Shown one piece after another: positions 8,295 through 17,939 of a DNA stretch of 64,000 nucleotides (positions are counted from its first letter, which is position 1; the number at the start of each line of letters is the position of its first letter). The position numbers and the translations under genes are program-made. Below the pieces are notes generated by a model. That model did not search any database. It was given only the letters and a program-made list of their open reading frames with translations, and was not told the DNA's origin. Origin of the DNA: Spongiibacter tropicus DSM 19543 (GTDB taxonomy: Bacteria; Pseudomonadota; Gammaproteobacteria; Pseudomonadales; Spongiibacteraceae). The stretch spans positions 1,678,463 to 1,742,462 of the forward strand of contig NZ_ATUS01000001.1 of assembly GCF_000420325.1 (NCBI RefSeq), given 5' to 3'.

Positions 8295-8894
8295 ATGACC
8301 AGCAAAGCCCAGCTCCGCCAGACCCTGCGCGCTCGCCGTCGAGCACTGAGCACACAGCAACAATCGATTGCGGCACGGGGTATCATCAAGCAGCTGAACA
8401 AGCTGGCAAGCTTTCGCAAGGCACGGCATATCGCCTGCTATCTCGAAAATGATGGCGAACTTGGCACGCAGCCTCTGCGGCGGGATTGTCAGGGACGGGG
8501 CATCGCCTGCTATCTGCCTGTTGTGCATGCCGAGGCCGGGCACTTCTCCATGCGCTTTCATCTTCACCGCCATGGCCAGAGCCTGCGCAGCAACCGTTTT
8601 GGTATTGCCGAGCCAAATGCCTGGCGCAGTCCGGCCATGCCCGCTCGCGAACTCGATATCGTACTGATGCCTCTGGTGGGGTTTGATCGGGCAGGACGGC
8701 GTCTCGGCATGGGTGGCGGCTTTTACGATCGCGCACTGGCTTTTATAGCCCGCCGTCCACCGCCGCGTAAGCGACCACTGCTGGTTGGCGTGGCACACAG
8801 CTGCCAGGAACTCGAGCAGTTACCGCACGAGCCCTGGGACGTACCACTGGATATTATCGTGACCGAGCGGGAGCTGATTCGCCCCCGCAGGTAA
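8295..8894 (+). CDS. fau: 5-formyltetrahydrofolate cyclo-ligase
   Basis: A 199-residue YgfA/MTHFS family enzyme that converts 5-formyl-THF to 5,10-methenyl-THF using ATP. The basic N-terminus (LRQTLRARRRAL) and the phosphate-binding signature GMGGGFYDRAL (around residue 140) are present. The ATG at 8295 is used because an ATG seven bases earlier runs straight into a stop. It is downstream of 6S RNA and may be co-transcribed with it as in E. coli. Its stop is three bases from the ilvA stop on the opposite strand, with no terminator visible between them. Confidence 0.92.
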   Translation: MTSKAQLRQTLRARRRALSTQQQSIAARGIIKQLNKLASFRKARHIACYLENDGELGTQPLRRDCQGRGIACYLPVVHAEAGHFSMRFHLHRHGQSLRSNRFGIAEPNAWRSPAMPARELDIVLMPLVGFDRAGRRLGMGGGFYDRALAFIARRPPPRKRPLLVGVAHSCQELEQLPHEPWDVPLDIIVTERELIRPRR

Positions 8895-8897
8895 ACC

Positions 8898-10415
8898 TCA
8901 GCTCAGGAATTGCTGATAGGCAAGATTATCGCTCTCTTCATGATACGGGTAGGCGAGCTTCTCCAGGAAAACCTCAATCGCCTTCCGCTCTTCCTTGGTC
9001 GCCTGCAAACCCACCAGTACACGCCCGTAGGCCGCGCCGTGATTCCGGTAATGGAACAGGGAAATATTCCAGCGATTACCCAGACGCGTCAGGAAGTTCA
9101 TCAGGGCGCCTGGACGCTCGGGAAACTCAAAGCGATACAATAGCTCGCTCTTCACTGCCGCCGGACGATGCCCACCCACCATGTGGCGAATATGCAACTT
9201 GGCCATTTCGTTGTCGGTCATATCCTCGACGGGATAGCCCAGCTCGCGCAGTGACTCGACCAGCTCTTCGCGGCCGCTGCCACCAGCCGCCACCGCTACG
9301 CCCACAAAAATCTGCGCGTCGCGATCGTCGCCGAAGCGATAGTTGAACTCGGTGATATTGCGCTTGCCCAGCGCCGCACAGAACTTTTTGAAGCTGCCCG
9401 GCTGCTCGGGGATCGTCACACTGAGGATGGCCTCGCGTTGCTCGCCGATTTCGGTGCGCTCAGAGATATAGCGCAGACGGTCAAAGTTGGTATTGGCGCC
9501 GCTGTCGATAGCCAGCAGGGTTTTTCCTTCGCAGCCTTCCTGCTCGATATATTTCTTCAGACCCGCCAGCGCCAGTGCTCCAGCTGGCTCCGCAATCGAG
9601 CGGGTGTCTTCAAAAATATCCTTGATAGCCGCGCAGATTTCATCGGTATTGGCAGTAATCACCCCATCGATGGTCTTGCGCAACACCCGGAAGGTTTCCT
9701 TGCCGATCTGCGCCACAGCCACGCCATCGGCAAAGATACCGACCTCTTTCAGGCGCACCCGCCGCTGCTTTTCCATCGCCGCTTTCAGACAGGCAGCGTC
9801 TTCAGGCTCGACGGCAATCACTTTGACCTCGGGGCGAACATACTTGATGTAGGCTGCGACACCGGCGGCAAGACCGCCGCCCCCCACCGGCACGAACACC
9901 GCATCCAGCGGCCCGGTGACCTGGCGGAGAATCTCCATCCCCACCGTCCCCTGACCGGCGATCACCTCGGGATCATCGTAGGGGTGGACATAGACCATGC
10001 CCTTTTCCTGAACCAGCTTCTGCGCATAGGCAGAGGCTTCGTCGTAGGTATCACCATGCAACACCACTTTGCCGCCGCGCGAGCGGACCGCATCCACCTT
10101 GATCTGCGGGGTGGTGCGCGGCATAACGATAGTCGCTTTCACACCCAGCTTCAGCGCCGATAGAGCCAGGCCCTGCGCGTGATTTCCCGCCGACGCCGCC
10201 ACTACACCCAACTTGCGCTCAGCCTCGCTCAGGCTGGCCATTTTGTTGTAGGCCCCACGCAGCTTGAAGGAAAATACCGGCTGGAGATCTTCCCGCTTGA
10301 GCAGAATCTGGTTCGCAAAACGCTTGGAGAGCAGGCGCGCCTCATCAATTGGCGACTCAATCGCCACGTCGTAAACCCGCGCGTCGAGGATTTTCTTGAT
10401 GTAGCTCTGCGGCAT
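8898..10415 (-). CDS. ilvA: Threonine ammonia-lyase, biosynthetic
   Basis: A 505-residue PLP enzyme that makes 2-oxobutanoate from threonine, the first step to isoleucine. The PLP lysine is in SFKLRGAY (Lys51), the glycine loop is VPVGGGGLAAG, and two ACT-like regulatory domains occupy about residues 325-505, so isoleucine feedback inhibition is expected. E. coli IlvA has 514 residues. The ATG at 10415 follows a GGAG site; the upstream in-frame start adds residues with no homology pattern. Confidence 0.94.
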   Translation of the reverse strand: MPQSYIKKILDARVYDVAIESPIDEARLLSKRFANQILLKREDLQPVFSFKLRGAYNKMASLSEAERKLGVVAASAGNHAQGLALSALKLGVKATIVMPRTTPQIKVDAVRSRGGKVVLHGDTYDEASAYAQKLVQEKGMVYVHPYDDPEVIAGQGTVGMEILRQVTGPLDAVFVPVGGGGLAAGVAAYIKYVRPEVKVIAVEPEDAACLKAAMEKQRRVRLKEVGIFADGVAVAQIGKETFRVLRKTIDGVITANTDEICAAIKDIFEDTRSIAEPAGALALAGLKKYIEQEGCEGKTLLAIDSGANTNFDRLRYISERTEIGEQREAILSVTIPEQPGSFKKFCAALGKRNITEFNYRFGDDRDAQIFVGVAVAAGGSGREELVESLRELGYPVEDMTDNEMAKLHIRHMVGGHRPAAVKSELLYRFEFPERPGALMNFLTRLGNRWNISLFHYRNHGAAYGRVLVGLQATKEERKAIEVFLEKLAYPYHEESDNLAYQQFLS

Positions 10416-10524
10416 AACTCTCCAGCTCCTGTTGCCCCGCGGACCCGTCGGCCCGCGCAAATGGAAGCCAGCAAGTCTACCGCGTCACCGCCCGTCACAC
10501 CATGAAGACAAAGCTCGCAGGCAG

Positions 10525-10546
10525 AAAAAAGCCCGCCGGAGCGGGC
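10525..10546 (-). terminator. Intrinsic terminator after the TonB-like gene
   Basis: GCCCGC (10531-10536), loop CGGA, GCGGGC (10541-10546), with six A residues at 10525-10530 that become the U tract on the leftward transcript. It ends the kinase/regulator/TonB-like operon before ilvA. Confidence 0.85.
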
Positions 10547-10566
10547 CTGGGTCAGGCAGCCATCCG

Positions 10567-11373
10567 CTAACCGTTCAAACGCCAGCCAAAGCGAACTTCC
10601 GCCGACGCCGCCTGCGGGATACCGCCGAGGGTTTCGGGCTCAAAACGACACTTCATGATGGCCTCCAGCGCCGCACTGTCCAGACGCTCAAAACCGCTGC
10701 TCTCGACCACTCTGCCGCCGATAACCTGACCGTCAGCATCGATATCAAACAGCATGCGAACCATGCCTTCCTGCCGCAGCCGGACGGCCGCACGGGGATA
10801 GCTGGGCTTGTTGCAACTGTTCCAATCCACGCTCGCCCCAATACGTTCCGCATTCGCGCCGGGGCGCGGCAGGGACTTCACCTCTTCAGGCACTGCCGCT
10901 ATCGCCTTTTCTCTTTGCTCTGCGCGCTGCCGATCCTGAACGCGCTGGCGAGCCAACTCGGCCTCACGGGCGCGGCGCTCTGCCTCCAGCGCACTCTGCC
11001 TTGCAGCCTCAGCCGCCGCCTGCGCTTCGGCCAGTGCTGAAGCCTGCTCTGCGAGGACCGCGTTCTGTTCCTGCTGACGCAGAGCCTGCTCGCGCTGGCT
11101 GAATGCGCGATCCAGACTGGCCTGCCACTGATTCAATGCCCGTCCCTCATCGTCGGCAAGATCGGCATCCGCCAAGCTCGCCAACACCTCAACGGTTTCA
11201 ACACCGCCACCTTGCGACGCATCGCCGTTGTCGGCAAGTTGCATAAACCATGCTGTGGCCGCCGCCACCGCGCACACAGCCAGCAATACCACCGCAATAA
11301 AGGTTTCCGCCGACTGAACCAGGTTCTGTTTGGCACTGTCGCCATGCAAAGTTGACTCGATCGCTGTATTCAC
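10567..11373 (-). CDS. TonB/TolA-like energy transducer with coiled-coil linker
   Basis: A 268-residue protein with one N-terminal membrane helix (about 23-45), a long Ala/Glu/Arg/Gln-rich coiled coil (about 80-165) and a C-terminal TonB-type domain (about 178-268; YPRAAVRLRQEGMVRMLFDIDADG and SGFERLDSAALEAIMKCRFEP). TonB normally has a proline-rich spacer; the helical spacer here looks more like TolA, though the C-terminal domain reads as TonB. No exbB/exbD lies nearby. The GTG start is nine bases after the response-regulator stop, so it is probably the third gene of that operon. Its partner receptor is unknown. Confidence 0.75.
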   Translation of the reverse strand: MNTAIESTLHGDSAKQNLVQSAETFIAVVLLAVCAVAAATAWFMQLADNGDASQGGGVETVEVLASLADADLADDEGRALNQWQASLDRAFSQREQALRQQEQNAVLAEQASALAEAQAAAEAARQSALEAERRAREAELARQRVQDRQRAEQREKAIAAVPEEVKSLPRPGANAERIGASVDWNSCNKPSYPRAAVRLRQEGMVRMLFDIDADGQVIGGRVVESSGFERLDSAALEAIMKCRFEPETLGGIPQAASAEVRFGWRLNG

Positions 11374-11382
11374 GCCCGCCCC

Positions 11383-12330
11383 CTATGCCGTCAAGCCAAA
11401 CAGACGGCCGATACGACCGAAAATGCCGCGTCGATCGGTCTCGGGTTTCGGCGGCGTTTTGGCCGCGGCCAGACGCCGAGTCTGCTCAGGGTTTTTCTTG
11501 AGAATATCAAAGCGACGTACCGCAAGATTGACGCTGCCACGAAGCAAGCCCTCACTGATGGGTTTGCTGAGAAAGCGGTAGATTTGTCCGCGATTGATCA
11601 ATTCGATACCGTGACCGGCATCGGCCCTGGCGGTCAGAACAATCGCCACCAGTGCAGGATGGTGCTCGCGCAATGCCGCCAGCAATTGCGTTACGCTCTC
11701 GCCGCCTACCGCCAGCTCGGTGATGATGACGCCAATATTCTGCTGCTCCAACACATCCAGCGCGCTGTCGAGATCTGTCGCCGTGAAGACCGGCCGATCT
11801 TTGTGCAACACTCGCTGCAATACATCGCGGGTAGTGCTGTCCTCGTCCAGTACCAGAATCCCGGTCTGATCCGCATCAACGACTGGTGCCGCGACTGCCT
11901 CCTCCGACTCTTTAGCCAACGCCTGCGCCTCGGGCACCTGGTCCACTTCCGATGCCTTTACCGCTGCGGCAATGGTTTCGCGTAAGTCATTGTTCGACCA
12001 AGGCTTGTTGATAAAGCGAAAAATCTCGCCATCATTGATCGCACCCAGAATCGCGCTGAGATCGGAATAGCCGGTCAACAAGACTCTGATCGCCCGCGGT
12101 CGCAGCTCACGCGCGCTGCGCAACACTTCCACTCCGGTCATCTCCGGCATGCGCTGATCGGAGACAATCACATCGAAGTCCTTCTCCTTCAACAGCGCCA
12201 CGGCATCGGCGCCACTGTTTGCCGTGCACACCTCATAGCTACTGCGGAACAATGCCTTCAACGCCACGAGAATACGCGGCTCGTCATCGACAAACAGAAT
12301 GCGCGCTTTACTATCCGCTGCGGTTGTCAT
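11383..12330 (-). CDS. Response regulator with two receiver domains
   Basis: A 315-residue protein. Receiver 1 (residues 10-130) has the acidic pair Asp15/Asp16, phospho-acceptor Asp58 in VIVSDQRMPEM, and FINKPW with the conserved lysine. Receiver 2 (about 157-275) keeps DED near 162 and FLSKPI, but the acceptor position reads Glu205 (VIITELAVGG). The tail (about 280-315) is basic and ends in a short amphipathic stretch. No DNA-binding or enzymatic output domain is present. The ATG at 12330 follows AAGGAG; it lies 13 bases after the kinase gene. Confidence 0.85.
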   Translation of the reverse strand: MTTAADSKARILFVDDEPRILVALKALFRSSYEVCTANSGADAVALLKEKDFDVIVSDQRMPEMTGVEVLRSARELRPRAIRVLLTGYSDLSAILGAINDGEIFRFINKPWSNNDLRETIAAAVKASEVDQVPEAQALAKESEEAVAAPVVDADQTGILVLDEDSTTRDVLQRVLHKDRPVFTATDLDSALDVLEQQNIGVIITELAVGGESVTQLLAALREHHPALVAIVLTARADAGHGIELINRGQIYRFLSKPISEGLLRGSVNLAVRRFDILKKNPEQTRRLAAAKTPPKPETDRRGIFGRIGRLFGLTA

Positions 12331-12343
12331 ACTACCCACTCCT

Positions 12344-14131
12344 TTATGCCTCACTCTCACTGAGAATGACGCTTTCTTCTGTCACTACATCCCCTGCGGG
12401 CTGGCTCGCAGCGCTAATCGGCAGACTCACCCGGAATTCCGTACCCTCGCCGGGCTGCGACTCCACGGTGATCTGGCCGCCATGATCCTCGATAATGCGG
12501 AACACAATTGACAGCCCCAGCCCCGTGCCTTCGCCAACGGGCTTGGTCGTAAAGAAGGGCTCGAAGATATGTGCCACCGTATCGGCATCCATACCACAGC
12601 CGGTGTCGCGCACCTTCACCACGGCATTGTCGCCATCGCGCTCGGTCGTGACAGTCAGCGTTCCCTGTCCGCCCATCGCCTGAGCCGCGTTATTGATCAG
12701 ATTCAGGAAAACCTGGTTAAGCTGGGATGGCGCGCAACTGATATCCGGCAGCTCGGCAAACTGCTTTTCAACGACGAGGTCTTTGATCTGGTTCTGACAG
12801 ATTTTCAGCGAGGTTTCGACCCCCTCATTGAGATCGAAAAGTTCGGTGTGGGAGCGATCGACACGACTGAAGTTCTTCAGACTCATGACCAACTCAGCGA
12901 TCTGCTCCAGACCATACTGAGCATCCCCCAGCAACATATCGAACTCTTCGCGGCTTTCTCCGTCGATCTGCTCCTCCATTGAGGCCACCAGCTCTCGCAC
13001 GATGGACACATTGCTGTTGGCATAGCCCAGCGGTGTATTAATTTCATGCGCAACACCCGCCACCATCTGACCGAGCGATGCCATTTTCTCTGACTGAATA
13101 AGCTGCGCCTGTTGCAGGCGAAGATCGTCCAGCGCCTGACTAAGGTCCTGGGTGCGCTCAGCAACCACCCCTTCCAGGTTAACGTTGGCATCCTGCAGTT
13201 CCAGGTTGAGCTGATCCAGCTCCTGGAAGCTGCCCCGCAGTCGCCAGGCAATCAGACCAAAGGCCAGCAACAGCGCAGCCGCGTATACCGCCAAGGTGAG
13301 CTTGTTGCGATCAGCCGTCGCCTGTAACTGGGAAAAATGGTTTTCATATCGCGATGAGAGGTTCGCGAGCGCACTGGCGGCACCCGCCTCGGCAATCGTA
13401 TCAAGCTGTTGCATCAGCTCATCGCGAGTAAATCGCAGACCATCAACCGTGTCCTGAAGCTGAGACAAGGCGATTAATGCCTCGCGATCATCCAGACTGC
13501 TCGCTTGAACAGTGATGGTCGCGTTGAGCTGATCAATGCGCTCGGCGTTATCGGCATCCGACAGCAAGCTGTAGGCGGTGGCTTCCTGCAACAGGCGTTT
13601 GATATCACGCTCTAACGCCGGGCTGTTATCGATGGCCGGCGCGCTCAGTACCGAGACACCGCCGGTACGCATGCCGGCAAACAACAGGCGGAAGCGGCGC
13701 AGCGCATCGCGGTAGGGCTCGAGCAGCTTGAGCTTTTCTTTCGCACTGGCCACATAATCATTCAGCGCGCGGTCGACCAGTGGCGACTGGCCTTTCATAC
13801 CCGCCTGCCCTGTGGCAATCGCATTCACCTCTGCCTCAAAGCGCTCGGCGGCCGCCAGCATGGCGATGGGTTCACCGTCGAGCTGAAGCGGTGCGCGGAC
13901 GATGGCGTGATTAAGCTGCCGGTCAGACAGCTGGAGTGCATCGAGCTGCTCCATCCGCACCACATGCAGCCCCGCCTCCAGCGGATCCCGAAGGGTTACC
14001 CACAACAGATAGCCCAGCATGGAAAATGCGAGAACAACAGCGACAGGGGCCAATACCCGCTGAATGCGGAATCCCCTTTTTACAGGCGCATTACGCAGCC
14101 CGTCTTGCGACGTCTTTTCGACTCGGCTCAT
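12344..14131 (-). CDS. Membrane sensor histidine kinase
   Basis: A 595-residue sensor. Two membrane helices (about 27-47 and 279-297) bracket a mostly helical periplasmic domain. A coiled coil (about 300-345) then leads to the HisKA domain, with His362 in [14 protein letters not shown], and an HATPase_c domain with [17 protein letters not shown] and GTGLGLSI. The H-box and long coiled coil resemble group-4 kinases such as those with 4HB-type sensors; no HAMP is obvious. The ATG at 14131 is preceded by AGGAG; an in-frame TTG upstream overlaps that site. Cognate to the adjacent regulator; ligand unknown. Confidence 0.88.
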   Translation of the reverse strand: MSRVEKTSQDGLRNAPVKRGFRIQRVLAPVAVVLAFSMLGYLLWVTLRDPLEAGLHVVRMEQLDALQLSDRQLNHAIVRAPLQLDGEPIAMLAAAERFEAEVNAIATGQAGMKGQSPLVDRALNDYVASAKEKLKLLEPYRDALRRFRLLFAGMRTGGVSVLSAPAIDNSPALERDIKRLLQEATAYSLLSDADNAERIDQLNATITVQASSLDDREALIALSQLQDTVDGLRFTRDELMQQLDTIAEAGAASALANLSSRYENHFSQLQATADRNKLTLAVYAAALLLAFGLIAWRLRGSFQELDQLNLELQDANVNLEGVVAERTQDLSQALDDLRLQQAQLIQSEKMASLGQMVAGVAHEINTPLGYANSNVSIVRELVASMEEQIDGESREEFDMLLGDAQYGLEQIAELVMSLKNFSRVDRSHTELFDLNEGVETSLKICQNQIKDLVVEKQFAELPDISCAPSQLNQVFLNLINNAAQAMGGQGTLTVTTERDGDNAVVKVRDTGCGMDADTVAHIFEPFFTTKPVGEGTGLGLSIVFRIIEDHGGQITVESQPGEGTEFRVSLPISAASQPAGDVVTEESVILSESEA

Positions 14132-14399
14132 GCGGTCTCCTACCAACCCCGGGTGTCAGAGCGCCAGCTGTTTCCGCTCGCTACTCGATTTTTATTCTTA
14201 TTGGCGACCGTTTAGGTATTTATACGACTTCTTTGATCGCCAGATTAGTGATAGCCGAACGCTGGAGCATAAAAGCTCACCCGGAAAATGTCTAGGTAAG
14301 CCAAAGACCTGGCATTGCCCCCGCGCGCCAGCTTGGACTCGCCATCGTCACAAGCGCTGCTTTATACTGATCGCTTTGCAGCCCACGAACAGTCCGATT

Positions 14400-15071
14400 A
14401 TGAATCAAGACCAGCTTAAGCAGGCGGTGGCCGCCGCCGCCATCGAACAGGTAAAAGACGCCATTTACGACGGTGAAATCATCGGCATTGGCACTGGCTC
14501 CACCGCCAACTGCTTTATTGACCTGCTGGCCGACTTCAAGAATGACATCAAAGCCACCGTCGCCAGCTCAGAAGCGTCGGCCGAGCGACTGCGCGGCCAC
14601 GGCATCGAGGTGATGGATCTGAACAGCGCAGGCACACTGGCGGTGTATGTAGATGGCGCCGACGAGAGCAACCACCGACTGGAATTGATCAAGGGCGGCG
14701 GCGCCGCGCTGACCCGTGAAAAAATCGTCGCGGCGGCCAGCAAGAAATTCATCTGCATTGCCGACGAGAGTAAATTGGTCGACCAGCTGGGCGCCTTCCC
14801 CCTGCCAGTGGAGGTGATTCCCATGGCACGCAGCTACGTTGCCCGCGAGCTTCTGAAACTCGGCGGCAATCCCGTTTACCGGGAAGGCGTGGTGACGGAC
14901 AACGGCAACATCATCCTCGACGTCTACGACTTCATGATCGCAACCCCTCAGAAAACCGAGGAAACCATCAACGGGATTACCGGGGTTGTCACTAACGGAC
15001 TTTTTGCGCTGCGCCCTGCCGACTTGCTACTGCTCGGCACGCCCGAGGGTGTCAGAACCCTGCAACGCTAA
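14400..15071 (+). CDS. rpiA: Ribose-5-phosphate isomerase A
   Basis: A 223-residue enzyme interconverting ribose-5-phosphate and ribulose-5-phosphate. Signatures are [15 protein letters not shown] (substrate phosphate loop), VDGADESN and [13 protein letters not shown]. The open frame continues upstream, but the ATG at 14400 matches the usual N-terminus ([11 protein letters not shown]). The 268-base gap 14132-14399 between it and the divergent kinase contains a TATACT at 14363-14368 as a possible -10 and nothing else I recognise. Confidence 0.95.
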   Translation: MNQDQLKQAVAAAAIEQVKDAIYDGEIIGIGTGSTANCFIDLLADFKNDIKATVASSEASAERLRGHGIEVMDLNSAGTLAVYVDGADESNHRLELIKGGGAALTREKIVAAASKKFICIADESKLVDQLGAFPLPVEVIPMARSYVARELLKLGGNPVYREGVVTDNGNIILDVYDFMIATPQKTEETINGITGVVTNGLFALRPADLLLLGTPEGVRTLQR

Positions 15072-15095
15072 ACCCTGCTTTCAGGAACACCGACG

Positions 15096-15536
15096 ATGTT
15101 CAACAATATTCTGATTGTCTGCATTGGCAACATTTGCCGCAGCCCCACCGTCGAATACATGCTCAAGCACAAGCTGGCCGGCAACAAACCCAACATTACC
15201 GTTCACTCGGCGGGCTTGGGCGCTCTGGTCGACAAACCGATCGACGAATCTGCCGCTGCACTACTCAGCGAGCACGATATTAATCCTGACGGACACAGCG
15301 CACGACAATTGACACGCGAGATGCTGACTCAGGCAGACTTGATCCTGACGATGGAGCAACGCCACATTCGCGACATCAACAAGATGGCCCCCCAGGTCGG
15401 CGGCAAGACGTTTCTGCTGGGCAAGTGGTCACAGAATCAGGAAGTGCCCGACCCCTATCGCAAAAGCCGCGAAGCGTTCGAGCATGTCTACGAACTGATG
15501 GATACATTCACCGAAGACTGGATGAAGTATCTATAA
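15096..15536 (+). CDS. Low molecular weight protein-tyrosine phosphatase
   Basis: A 146-residue LMW-PTP. The P-loop CIGNICRS gives nucleophile Cys9 and Arg15, and the general acid is Asp119 in VPDPY. Related enzymes (Wzb, Etp) act on tyrosine kinases that control capsule or exopolysaccharide export, but no such kinase or polysaccharide locus is in this window. It is 24 bases after rpiA and probably in the same transcript. Confidence 0.9.
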   Translation: MFNNILIVCIGNICRSPTVEYMLKHKLAGNKPNITVHSAGLGALVDKPIDESAAALLSEHDINPDGHSARQLTREMLTQADLILTMEQRHIRDINKMAPQVGGKTFLLGKWSQNQEVPDPYRKSREAFEHVYELMDTFTEDWMKYL

Positions 15537-15555
15537 GCGCCGCGAGTGCGGCGCT
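15536..15555. terminator. Hairpin between convergent genes
   Basis: AGCGCCGC, loop GAGT, GCGGCGCT: a perfect eight-pair stem starting at the last base of the phosphatase stop codon and eleven bases before the metF stop. There is no T tract on either side, so it may be a transcription barrier or RNA-end stabiliser rather than a standard terminator. Confidence 0.4.
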
Positions 15556-15566
15556 CGACGTGTCAA

Positions 15567-16400
15567 TCAGGGGTGCGAGGCCTTACAGGCTTCCATCATG
15601 CGCTTAACCGGCTGCACCTGATTCATGGTGTAAAAGTGGATGCCCGGCGCCCCGCCCTCCAGCAGTATCTGACACAGCTCGGTCACATACTCTTCGCCAA
15701 AGGCCGCAACACTCTCAAGGTCGCTGCCATAGCCTTCCAGCTTGCGACTTAGCCAGCGAGGAATTTCCGCTCCACAATTCCGCGAGAAACGCGCCAGATT
15801 ACTGTAGTTAGTAATTGGCATAATGCCGGGGTAAATCGGCTTGTCGATACCTGCCTTCTCGCAGGCATCCAGAAAATAGAAATAGGCATCGGCGTTAAAG
15901 AAGTACTGGGTGATGGCACTGTTGGCGCCGGCGTCCAGCTTATCTTTCAGAAACTGAATATCCTGATCATAACTGGGCGCATCAGGGTGAATTTCCGGAT
16001 AGGCGGCCACTTCCAGTTCGAAGTGATCGCCAGTGTGCTTGCGAATGAACTCCACCAGCTCACGGGCGTAGATCAACCGCGTCGCCCCCATTCCTGAGGG
16101 AATATCGCCGCGCAGCGCCACAATGCGGCGCACACCCGCCTCACGATACTGCTCGATCAGTGACAGCACCTCAGCCTCTTCATCACCACCGAAGGACAGA
16201 TGCGGAGCCACATCAATGCCCGCCGCGAGCGTTTCCAGCACAATGCCTCGGGTATTGTCGCGAGTAGAACCGCCAGCACCATAGGTGACCGAGAAAAAAT
16301 CCGGATCGAGAGCATTTAATTCGGTGCGCGTCTGCTTGAGCTTGTCGCGACCGGCTTCGGTTTTAGGAGGAAAGAATTCAAAACTGTAGCGCTTGGACAT
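15567..16400 (-). CDS. metF: 5,10-methylenetetrahydrofolate reductase
   Basis: A 277-residue FAD enzyme producing 5-methyl-THF for methionine synthesis; E. coli MetF has 296. The N-terminal SFEFFPPKT motif, the VTYGAGGSTRDNT segment and ALRGDIP are diagnostic. It is the last gene of the SAM-cycle group sahR-like/metK/ahcY/metF, 106 bases after ahcY. Product and neighbours form one cycle: homocysteine released by AhcY is re-methylated with the folate this enzyme makes. Confidence 0.95.
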   Translation of the reverse strand: MSKRYSFEFFPPKTEAGRDKLKQTRTELNALDPDFFSVTYGAGGSTRDNTRGIVLETLAAGIDVAPHLSFGGDEEAEVLSLIEQYREAGVRRIVALRGDIPSGMGATRLIYARELVEFIRKHTGDHFELEVAAYPEIHPDAPSYDQDIQFLKDKLDAGANSAITQYFFNADAYFYFLDACEKAGIDKPIYPGIMPITNYSNLARFSRNCGAEIPRWLSRKLEGYGSDLESVAAFGEEYVTELCQILLEGGAPGIHFYTMNQVQPVKRMMEACKASHP

Positions 16401-16506
16401 GGCGGTATCCGCTTATTCTGGGATGTTAAAACTGGCGTACCCGGCTGTATCGGGCAAGCAGCCGGGCAGCAGCGCCGCCCGACTGGTATGGCTTCGCCGA
16501 GACGGC

Positions 16507-17901
16507 TTAGTACTTGTAGCTATCCGGCTTGAAGGGGCCTTCCACCTTCACACCGATGTAGTCGGCCTGATCCTGACGCAGCTTGGTGATCACACCGCCA
16601 AAGCCCGCCACCATATGGGCAGCCACTTCTTCATCCAGCTTCTTGGGCAGTACTTCAACGGTGATTGCGCCGTCTTTCAGCTCCGCTTCCAGATCGGCAA
16701 AGCGACGCTCGTACAGGTAGATTTGCGCCAGTACCTGGTTGGCGAAAGAGCCATCCATGATACGGCTGGGGTGACCCGTCGCATTACCCAGATTCACCAG
16801 GCGGCCTTCTGACAGCAGGATCAGATGATCGTTGCTGCTGCGGTCGCGGTAAACCACGTGCACCTGGGGCTTGATCTCGTCCCACTCCCAGTTCTTGCGC
16901 ATGTACGCCGTGTCGATCTCGTTGTCGAAGTGACCGATGTTGCAGACCACACAACCATTTTTCAGCGCGGCCAGCATATTGGCATCGCAAACGTTGACAT
17001 TACCGGTGGTCGTCACCAGCAGATCAGTGTTGCCCAGCAGGTCGCGATTGATGCTGTCGGCACTGCCGGAATTAATACCATCGATGTAGGGCGACACCAC
17101 TTCAAAACCGTCCATGCAGGCCTGCATCGCGCAGATCGGATCGACTTCCGTTACCTTCACGATCATGCCTTCCTGACGCAGCGACTGAGCAGAACCTTTG
17201 CCCACATCACCGTAGCCAATTACCAGGGCTTTCTTCCCTGACAACAGGTGGTCGGTCGCGCGCTTGATGGCGTCATTCAGGCTGTGGCGGCAACCGTATT
17301 TGTTGTCGTTTTTCGACTTGGTGATCGAGTCGTTCACGTTGATCGCAGGCACTTTCAGGGTACCCTTGCGCAGCATTTCCTGCAGGCGGTGCACACCTGT
17401 CGTCGTCTCTTCGGTGATGCCGTGAATCTTATCCAGCATCTGCGGATATTTGTCGTGCAGAATGCCGGTCAGGTCACCGCCATCATCGAGCACCATATTG
17501 GCATCCCAAGGCTGACCATCTTTCAGAATAGTCTGCTCAATGCACCACTCGTACTCTTCTTCCGTCTCACCCTTCCAAGCAAAAACCGGGATGCCCGCAG
17601 CGGCAATCGCAGCGGCGGCATGGTCCTGCGTCGAGAAGATGTTGCAGGATGACCAGCGCACTTCCGCGCCCAGCGCGATCAGCGTCTCGATCAGCACGCC
17701 GGTCTGGATAGTCATATGGATACAACCCAGAATTTTCGCACCAGCCAGCGGCTTGCTGTCACCGTACTTTTCACGCAGCGACATCAGCGCAGGCATTTCG
17801 CCTTCAGCGATGCTCAGTTCTTTGCGGCCCCAAGCGGCCAGTGAGATATCAGCCACTTTATAGTCGCTGAAGTTTTCCACGGCAGTTACCGTTGCAGTCA
17901 T
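16507..17901 (-). CDS. ahcY: S-adenosylhomocysteine hydrolase
   Basis: A 464-residue NAD-dependent enzyme that splits SAH to adenosine and homocysteine, relieving product inhibition of methyltransferases. It has the NAD fold motif [27 protein letters not shown] and the C-terminal PDSYKY that completes the neighbouring subunit's cofactor site. The ATG at 17901 follows GAGGAA; a TTG six bases upstream is less likely. It is 38 bases after metK. Confidence 0.96.
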   Translation of the reverse strand: MTATVTAVENFSDYKVADISLAAWGRKELSIAEGEMPALMSLREKYGDSKPLAGAKILGCIHMTIQTGVLIETLIALGAEVRWSSCNIFSTQDHAAAAIAAAGIPVFAWKGETEEEYEWCIEQTILKDGQPWDANMVLDDGGDLTGILHDKYPQMLDKIHGITEETTTGVHRLQEMLRKGTLKVPAINVNDSITKSKNDNKYGCRHSLNDAIKRATDHLLSGKKALVIGYGDVGKGSAQSLRQEGMIVKVTEVDPICAMQACMDGFEVVSPYIDGINSGSADSINRDLLGNTDLLVTTTGNVNVCDANMLAALKNGCVVCNIGHFDNEIDTAYMRKNWEWDEIKPQVHVVYRDRSSNDHLILLSEGRLVNLGNATGHPSRIMDGSFANQVLAQIYLYERRFADLEAELKDGAITVEVLPKKLDEEVAAHMVAGFGGVITKLRQDQADYIGVKVEGPFKPDSYKY

Positions 17902-17939
17902 GATCAATTCCTCATCGTTGTCGAATTGGGCGGGCGCTT

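Noticed and set aside
10567-11373. TonB-like protein considered as TolA
   Set aside because: The coiled-coil spacer is TolA-like, but the C-terminal YP..A...EG.V...F.ID..G pattern is the TonB domain and no tol genes are nearby.
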